Assembly: GCF_003573695.1 (NCBI RefSeq) | Contig: NC_039359.1 | Coordinates: 116,319,849-116,383,848, forward strand | From: Papaver somniferum | Lineage: Eukaryota > Streptophyta > Magnoliopsida > Ranunculales > Papaveraceae | Direction: 5' to 3' | DNA length: 64,000 nt | Part shown: positions 57,530-64,000 of the stretch, in pieces | Layout: each line of letters opens with the position of its first letter | Numbering within the stretch: the stretch's first letter is position 1 | Translations under genes and position numbers: made by a program | The notes under the pieces: model-generated | Database searches by the model: none | What the model saw: only the letters and a program-made list of their open reading frames with translations | What the model was told of the DNA's origin: nothing

Positions 57530-59204
57530 TGATGTATTTTCAAATGGTTGTAGAGATAGTGGTAAACAGGGTCTTTTCAGACTTGTGAAGAAAACAGTTT
57601 TTAGATTTAAATTTAAACAGGCAAATAAAAAGAGTTGTTCAAAGTTATAGAGAAAAACACCAAGACTAGGATTCCACCAACGACCATTTTAATAGTAAAC
57701 TCTAAATAGTTCTTATGCAATTTTATCTTTAAAATCAATTCTAATATTTGCCTCAAATAAGTTTTTGAAGTAATAATTGTAATTAAAAAGTATAAAACAT
57801 CAAAATTTACTAAAACCCAGCATGCTTCATCAAGTCAATTCACAATTACTCAATAAAAACTATTAATTCAATTTTAATTCGTGCAAATAATCAAATAATA
57901 ATATTGCAAATAAATGTAAAAGTAAGAATTATACCAATAAATTTTGTGCCGATGGCTTCCTCCGTCGTCTCGGCTAATGGGTTTAGCTCTTCATCCCAAA
58001 AACACACTCACAAGATAAATTCATGGCTAAAATAGGTGTTTTTATTGATGATTATATGATGAAATAGGAATTAGCAACGCTGTAAAAGTGTTACAGCGTC
58101 ACTGTTACAAATGGTGTAAGTGCTGAGAAGAAACGATAGAACTAAAGTGTTGTAAATAGCGACACAGGGTGTAAGCTGCTGGAAAGAAAGATACAAGCCG
58201 TGTGCTGTAAACAGCGACACATCGTGTTCTGGTTTTAAGACTGATGAAGAACGACTGCCTTAGCAGGTCTGTTCTTCCTCTTCTTCTTCCTCCTTGAACA
58301 GCAGCAGCAGCAGCAACAATCAATGGTATCTTCCTCGTTTCGGCTCTGAACTCTCTCCTATTTGTCTCTAAACTTTTCTAACCCCTCTAAGACTCGAAAA
58401 CCCCCTATTTATATCTCAACAGAGTCCCTTAAATTCGATCAAATATCTGATTTCTATTATCTGCCAGTTGGAACGATAATCCGTTCTCTTTTGCTTTTTC
58501 ACGCTCTGTTAGCTATTAAATAGGTACCAAACTCTTCTTAAGACGTGAACAAGACTAAATACATTAATTACCAGCGTCAAACTCTCCCAAATATCTCTCA
58601 CAAATCTTTGAAACTTGAACAGCAGCGTACGTGACCTGTTTGAGCTTTGATCTCTTCTTCCGGCTTATCCAGCCCAATTGGTTGGGTTAAATTGCTTATG
58701 CTGATCTTTTTATAGCCTAGGAAGTCCAGCCCAGTGAAAATCCGATGTTGAATCTCCTTAAAACTCGCTCAAATTCGAACCCCTAAAACTGTTCTTCTGC
58801 AGAGTTCTTTTCCCACCAAAATCCAGTTTTGAAACTTTGAAGATGACCTCCCCCTATCCAGTTCTGGTGTCCCTTTAGCAGCTGCCTGGAAATGGGTCAC
58901 CCCTTAGTAATTAGGTTACCCCTTATCCAAATCAAGGGTCCGTATAGAAAGTGTCCTCTGGGGCATTTTCCGCACTTTTTTCGGGGTTCCTCCGGGGTAT
59001 TTCTGGGATACTTCCGGTACACTTCTGAGGGGCTTCCGGTACGTTATCAACGGAGGTCCAAATGCCACATTTTTAGCCAAATTCGCCGCAAGAGATTATT
59101 TTCCAAAAACACCTACAAATACATAAAATAACCAAATAAGTACAATATCGAGTACTAACAATATATACAAATGAGCTATATTAGACACATAAATGCGTCT
59201 ATCA
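57530..59204 (-). repeat. E6 3' LTR
   Basis: On the minus strand it starts tgatagacgcatttatgtg at 59204 and ends aaaatacatca at 57530, the classical TG...CA form, 1675 bp. Unlike the E5 copies it contains a complete Athila-like U5 (ggcaaatattagaattg, gcataagaactattt, ctctacaaccatttg). It is therefore the reference for what E5 lacks. The frame 58105-58323 is low-complexity noise. Confidence 0.82.
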
Positions 59205-60449
59205 AATACCCCCAAACTTATTATTTGCTAGTCCCGAGCAAATCAAAACTACAAAATAAAATCCTAACTCACTGTCGCAGGCATCGTCGATTGCATTTAG
59301 CGTATGCAATAAGCCTTTAAACCCCTAGGTGGCCCTAGTGGCCGAGTTATAGTCTCGGGAGGGCTTACCAGAGATATACCCACAAAACCTGTACTCCAGA
59401 CCTTAGCTATCTACGCAGAACCTTGGAAGGCACTAAAGAATCTCCTTGGTTGGCATACTTATTGACTACAGGAAGAAGTACCCTGATGCGAAATTCCAAT
59501 TGTTGTACACGAGTTTGCACTCAAGCATACTAAAATTCATATAAAGTGACAGAGCTCTACTCAGATAGTTGCACTATGGACATCATATTCGGAGTCAAAA
59601 CTAATCACATGGATAGATCAAGAAGATGGATATAGAAAAACATGTATGGTTTTGATGTTTACTAAGTGAACGGCGTTTCCCATATCTGTCTGAAGGCCTC
59701 CGCCAAAATGAACCTATCCTAATGGATTGAGATACTAGTCTGACTAATATCAACACACTGGCATATACAAGGGTACCAGTGGTCGATAACCTAACTCTAG
59801 GTCAAACAACTGGCATATACAAGGGTACCAGTGGTCGACTTTATTGAATTTATTCCTTTTGGTCAAATGGTCTGGTCTCATTTTTTTTTTTTTTTTTTAA
59901 ATTTCATGGTATCTCAATCACTCTAATTCACCCTAGCATTGGTAACAACTTGAATCGTGGGCCCCACCTATCACTTAGAGAAACATAGTTTAAAAACAAA
60001 ATAAAATAAAAATAGAAGTGAAAAGGACTCAACGAGATATGGTGAAACTATCATGTTATTTCTAACACCTGAGCTCTGTGCTTTTATGAATAGACTCTTT
60101 AGATGTTTCCATCTAATCAGATTGGTTCCTCAAACTCCTACAATCAAAATGCTTCCATCCACTTAGATTAGTTAGTGCAATCCTCAATAGGCATAAATTT
60201 CTAGGCTCTGGAGTTTATTTATTGCAAAAAGGTGACAAAAAGTGTTTCTTCCCCACCCCCAAACTTAAATCTTACATTGTCCTCAATGTTCTAAAGATGA
60301 AATTAAAAGCATGAACAAGGAGAAACTATTACCACTGGAGGGAAAAGAAATAAGGAAGGATATTACCGTATCACATGAACGCGGGAGCCTCCCAGTAAAT
60401 GCTAAATTTATAGTCATTAGCTAGACATCAAATACCTCAAAAAGAATTT
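59205..60449 (-). other. E6 3' noncoding region
   Basis: Polypurine tract complement at 59205-59222 (aatacccccaaacttatt). Two 35-odd-base direct repeats (ctggcatatacaagggtacc) at 59758 and 59811. A T-run is at 59881-59898. A second purine tract with a CATTG/CAATG pair is near 60250-60290. No coding sequence supported. Confidence 0.65.
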
Positions 60450-61919
60450 TCACCTTCCAAAGTCGTATACCAATAGTCGAAACAATTGTGGGTCCATAAG
60501 ACCAAATAGAACTGCCACTAATAGGAGACAAATGGTCAAGATCAGAAAAATGAGCAGAAAGAGCACAACTTGATCTAAAGTTTCTCGCAAGACAACTGGA
60601 TTTATCTGGAGTGCCCAATTGGGCTTCATATGAGTGTCTCGGCAAACAGATTCATCCGAAAAACGGGCCTTTAACATATGGATTTTTTCCTGGACTTTAT
60701 CAGGCGGATCAGGTTGTGCACTAGGCTTGAGTCCCAAGTTAGGGACTTCTATTGGGGATAATTGACAATCTCTACCCCCAAATTTAGGGTAATCACTATT
60801 CTCCGTAAGACCTTTAACTATGGCTTGAATTTCCGGATCCGGAGAGTATTTAAAATACTCTAGAGATTCTTCTAGTTCACTACCCCCAAACTTAGAGTTT
60901 TGGGTGTCTCTAGATAAACTAGTCACAATATTCCTAATTTCTAGACCATCCGGTTCCTGAAAAAGGTCAATTGCTTTCTCTGAGTTATAATCAGGTGGTT
61001 CATCCTCTAAATTCTTTTGAGGTATACTAGCTATAGGACTTATATGTTTCATATCCTCTATGGTCATCCCTAGAGTTTCCTTATTGTGTTGAAGCACGGT
61101 TACTGGCCTAATCTCATGATCACTATCCAAATTGGAAGTTATAGGCAAAATCTCAGATGGGCCTACAAATGCATAATTGGGGTCCAACTTAGGAGGATCT
61201 TTAGGCTCTTCGAAATAAGGGCTTAAGGTAGATTCGGTAGCTAGTAATGGTTCAAACCTAGATTTCCATCTATCGGTATCTAACATAGGAATAGAATCCA
61301 ACAGAGCATTTACTTGTTCAATGTTGCTATCATCGTCAAAATCCATGCTAAAACGGGCTAGACAACTCTCTAATGGATCTTCCGATTCGGTGTTTGGTAC
61401 AGACTTCGGAACTAAGGTTCCTATCATGTTGACCTCTTCAATGCACGTGTCATCTAGCTCAGAATGTAGCTTATTGACATTAAAAATATTCAACTCAATA
61501 GTCATATTACCAAAAGATAGATTCATAATACCATTTCGACAGTTTATGATCGCATTAGACGTGGCTAAAAACGGGCGACCTAAAATCACTGGTATTTGGT
61601 TCTCTGGATCAGGGACAGGTTGGGTATCTAGGATAATAAAATCCACTGGATAAATAAACTTGTCAACCTCTATGAGAACATCCTCTATCACACCACGAGG
61701 AACTTTAACGGACCTATCAGCTAACTGAAGTGTTATCTGGGTAGGTTTCATCTCACCAAGTCCTAGCTTGAGGTACACATGGTATGGCAGTAAGTTCACA
61801 CTGGCTCCTAAGTCAAGCAACGCTTTCTCAACACGGTACTTACCTATTGTACAAGCAATGGTAGGGGACCCTGGGTCTTTATACTTAGGAGTAGTGGTAT
61901 TCTGAATAATAGAACTCAC
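60450..61919 (-). CDS. E6 protease with transmembrane tail in place of RT
   Basis: A 489-codon open frame. Residues about 1-130 are Athila retropepsin (KALLDLGASVNLLPYHVYLK, PVILGRPFLATSNAIINC). An acidic linker parallel to E5 follows to about residue 300 (ISPIA). There E5 goes on to RT, but E6 continues with a different tail: two related blocks ending KFGG (EIRNIVTSL...SKFGG and EIQAIVKGL...PKFGG), a Cys/Arg/Pro-rich stretch, and near the C-terminus one strongly hydrophobic segment (residues about 451-475, VVLFLLIFLILTICLLLVAV). No stop or frameshift breaks it. The tail may derive from the env-like gene of Athila elements; that is inference. The upstream start is uncertain because gag joins through frameshifts. 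Confidence 0.72.
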   Translation of the reverse strand: MSSIIQNTTTPKYKDPGSPTIACTIGKYRVEKALLDLGASVNLLPYHVYLKLGLGEMKPTQITLQLADRSVKVPRGVIEDVLIEVDKFIYPVDFIILDTQPVPDPENQIPVILGRPFLATSNAIINCRNGIMNLSFGNMTIELNIFNVNKLHSELDDTCIEEVNMIGTLVPKSVPNTESEDPLESCLARFSMDFDDDSNIEQVNALLDSIPMLDTDRWKSRFEPLLATESTLSPYFEEPKDPPKLDPNYAFVGPSEILPITSNLDSDHEIRPVTVLQHNKETLGMTIEDMKHISPIASIPQKNLEDEPPDYNSEKAIDLFQEPDGLEIRNIVTSLSRDTQNSKFGGSELEESLEYFKYSPDPEIQAIVKGLTENSDYPKFGGRDCQLSPIEVPNLGLKPSAQPDPPDKVQEKIHMLKARFSDESVCRDTHMKPNWALQINPVVLRETLDQVVLFLLIFLILTICLLLVAVLFGLMDPQLFRLLVYDFGR

Positions 61920-62137
61920 ATGACTAGCTATGAAGGCTTTCTTCTGGCACTGAGCTTACGCTTTCGCGTACACAAGTCCTTAAGGAACTTGGCATAAGAG
62001 GGAATCTGCCTAATTGCATCTAATAATGGAAGGTTGATATTAACCTGCTTAAAAACCTCCAATATATCATTAAAGTTGGACTCCCTCTTATCGGAACTAG
62101 CAGCTGGGGAAACGGGGCTCTGGGAACAAAGTGAGGC

Positions 62138-63793
62138 TCAACATGACCCATTGGTCTCTTTAGAGACTCTATCAGTCTCCTCATTTTCTGGCTCATAAGG
62201 GTGAACTACAGCATGTTCACTTTCAGGTAAGTCGACCTTATTATCAACTTTCTTTCCACTCCTAAGGGTCGTGACAGCATTCACATGATTGTACGATTTC
62301 TCTCCTCTAGGGTTAGGATCAGTATGACTAGGGAACCTTCCTTCTTCTCTCTCATTGATAAACTTAGCTATTTGGCCGACTTGAAGCTCTAATTTAGCAA
62401 AAGACTGGGCACTATTCTTAAAATTCTGTTTGGTTTCCTCTTGAAAATTACCCTGGCTTTTTACTAACATTTCCTGGCTTTGTGATAACATCTCCTGGCT
62501 CTTCCTTAATATACTAAGGGTTTCCTCTAAGCTAGCTATTCTATTCTCAGATGGGTTCTGGGTCTGACCTGAAGAGTTCTTAGTATAACCAAAACCTGGG
62601 GGAGGCTGAGAATTACTAGACTGGCCTTGATTCTGGCCCTTAGACCAAGAGAAATTAGGATGGTTTCTCCAACCAGGGTTGTAGGTTTCTGAGTATGGGT
62701 CAAACTTCTGACGGTTCTCAAACCTAGAGTTGTTATAGACAGCATGGGCTTGTTCTTCACTAACTTGACCTTCCCAAAATGAATTATCGGGCTCTATTCC
62801 ACAACTAGAGACTTGAGAGGCTCTATTAGGTTCAACAAGGGACCTATTTTTAGACTGACCCATTTCTAAAGCTTCTAACCTTCTGGACAAAGCAGCAAAC
62901 TTAGCATCTGACGCAAAACTCGTATCTACCATATTGGTGCTACTTCTATTGACCAAGAGTCTTTTAGGGGGTTCAACACAAGATTCCCACTGTTGGGATT
63001 TTTCAGCGATAGCTCCTAAGAAGGTAAAAGCATCATCAGCATTTTTACTAGTGAACTCACCAGCGCACATAGACTCAACCATGGCTTTGGTCGAATAGTC
63101 TAAACCATCATAAATAATCTGTACAGTTTCATATTATCAAATCCATGGTGAGGACACTGAGATAGGAATCATTGAATCGCTCTAAAAACCTATAAAGAGA
63201 CTCTCCCTCTTGTTGCACACTAGCACTAATTTTCTGCCTAACAGCTGCAGTTTTATGCTTAGGGTAGAATTTCATATAGAAGGCAGCGATAAGTTCCTGC
63301 CATGTTTCTATGGATTCAGACGGTAGGTTGTTCAGCCAGGTCTTGGCTTTGTCTCTCAAAGAAAATGGAAACATCTTAAGTTTCAAGACTTCATCGGTAA
63401 GGTCCTTTATCCTAATTGTCCCACAGATTTCCTCAAAGTCCCTAATATGAAAATAAGGGTTCTGATCATCTTTTCCTAAGAATATAGGGATCATCTGAAG
63501 AATACTAGGTTTTATCTCAAAATTAGCCGTAAAGGCTGGCAATTTAATGCATGAAGCTCGGTTGGTCCTAGTTGGGAACATGTAATCTTTCAAAGTTGCC
63601 ATCGCTGGCACAACAGAAGTACTAGGGGTACTATCCTCACAAAGAGACAGATTCTCAAACAGAAGTTTCCAAAAACAGGGCTCTCAAAAGAAGAATCTTC
63701 GAGCTCCCTGCTTAAATCAGAAGAACTACTAGGTTTTTCGCTAATCAATCGACCTAGAGTATCTCTTTTCCAAGCCCTAACAAAATCGGGCAT
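62138..63793 (-). pseudogene. gag: E6 gag, Athila type, broken
   Basis: Same gene as E5 gag. It begins MPDFVRAWKRDTLGRLI at 63793, shifts frame near 63650, continues MATLKDYMFPTRTNRASC ... KTWLNNLPSESIETWQELI, shifts again near 63160, and runs from 63082 to 62138 through the Asn/Gly/Pro-rich region. It has an extra Gln/Ser coiled stretch (SILRKSQEMLSQSQEMLVKS) not seen in E5, and the tail SYNHVNAVTTLRSGKKVDNK. Further shifts join it to the protease frame. Confidence 0.87.
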
Positions 63794-64000
63794 ACACTAA
63801 AAAGAATTCAAAAAGAAATAAAAATCCTAACAGGAAGGTTCTAGCAAACACACAGCAGGCTGACTCGACTTACCACAGCAAACCTAAAGATTTCTAGCAA
63901 ACAACAAGCATGATGGCTCCACTTAGATTGTTTCTAGACCAGCTTCTAATCCTTCGAAAGGGAATTCGTTACAATTTGCACACCCCTCTGGAATCAATCC
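63794..64000 (-). other. E6 gag leader
   Basis: Untranslated leader nearly identical to the E5 leader at about 48600-48800, continuing off the right edge. Shows that this leader is normal for the family. Confidence 0.8.

Larger units (their letters stand above)
57530..64000 (-). mobile_element. E6: Athila-like element lacking RT and integrase, partial
   Basis: Minus-strand element entering from the right edge: gag leader, broken gag (63793-62138), protease joined to a transmembrane tail (61919-60450), 3' noncoding region, polypurine tract and 3' LTR (57530-59204). LTR start, leader, gag and protease are close relatives of E5. RT, RNase H and integrase are absent and their place is taken by the tail. 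The left target duplication is probably taggg (57525-57529); the right copy and the 5' LTR are outside the window. Confidence 0.85.

Overview
The window is plant nuclear DNA, almost certainly from a eudicot with a large, repeat-rich genome. It consists nearly entirely of LTR retrotransposons inserted into one another. I see no ordinary host gene, tRNA, rRNA or CRISPR. Evidence for a plant: SIRE/Maximus-like Ty1/Copia elements primed by initiator-Met tRNA, Tat-lineage and Athila-like Ty3/Gypsy elements, and a plant-mobile-domain (PMD) gene. I cannot name the species.

Layout, supported by 5-bp target-site duplications (TSDs). E0, the oldest layer, is a minus-strand Copia-like element. Its 5' LTR is 53806-56437, and its gag is split between 53659-53740 and 10689-11342. 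Its 3' part lies left of the window. Inserted into E0 gag are LTR-A (1-1961 plus 10465-10688, minus) and E1 (11348-53653, plus, TSD aaagg). Inserted into LTR-A is E2 (1962-10459, plus, TSD caagt). Inserted into E1 are E3 (11395-23181, minus, in its 5' LTR, TSD gccct/accct), E4 (24663-35582, minus, in gag, TSD cccac) and E5 (38391-50487, in its antisense gene, TSD gttgc). A solo LTR, S_B (12039-14407, TSD agatc), sits in the left LTR of E3. To the right of E0 come about 1 kb of unassigned sequence, a hAT-like terminal fragment, and E6 (57530 to the right edge, minus, Athila-like).

How the parts work. E2, E3 and (as far as visible) E0 encode only a Copia gag between long LTRs. They keep LTRs, primer-binding site and polypurine tract, so they would depend on an autonomous relative. 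E4 is a full Tat-lineage element (protease, RT, RNase H, second RNase H, integrase) with frameshifts. E5 carries decayed Athila gag-pol. E6 has gag and protease but lacks RT and integrase; its protease frame runs into a transmembrane tail.

The most interesting object is in E1, about 7.5 kb once insertions are removed. It encodes only gag on the sense strand. On the antisense strand it carries a multi-exon PMD gene with its own TATA box, three GT-AG introns and a coiled-coil C-terminus. E4 carries a shorter antisense ORF in the same relative place, and its protein shares a spaced motif set with the C-terminus of the E1 gene. Other unusual items are E5, whose two ends are both U3 ends in inverted orientation inside a perfect TSD, and two separate families of tandem hairpins whose stems co-vary (E2 internal region; E4 LTR).
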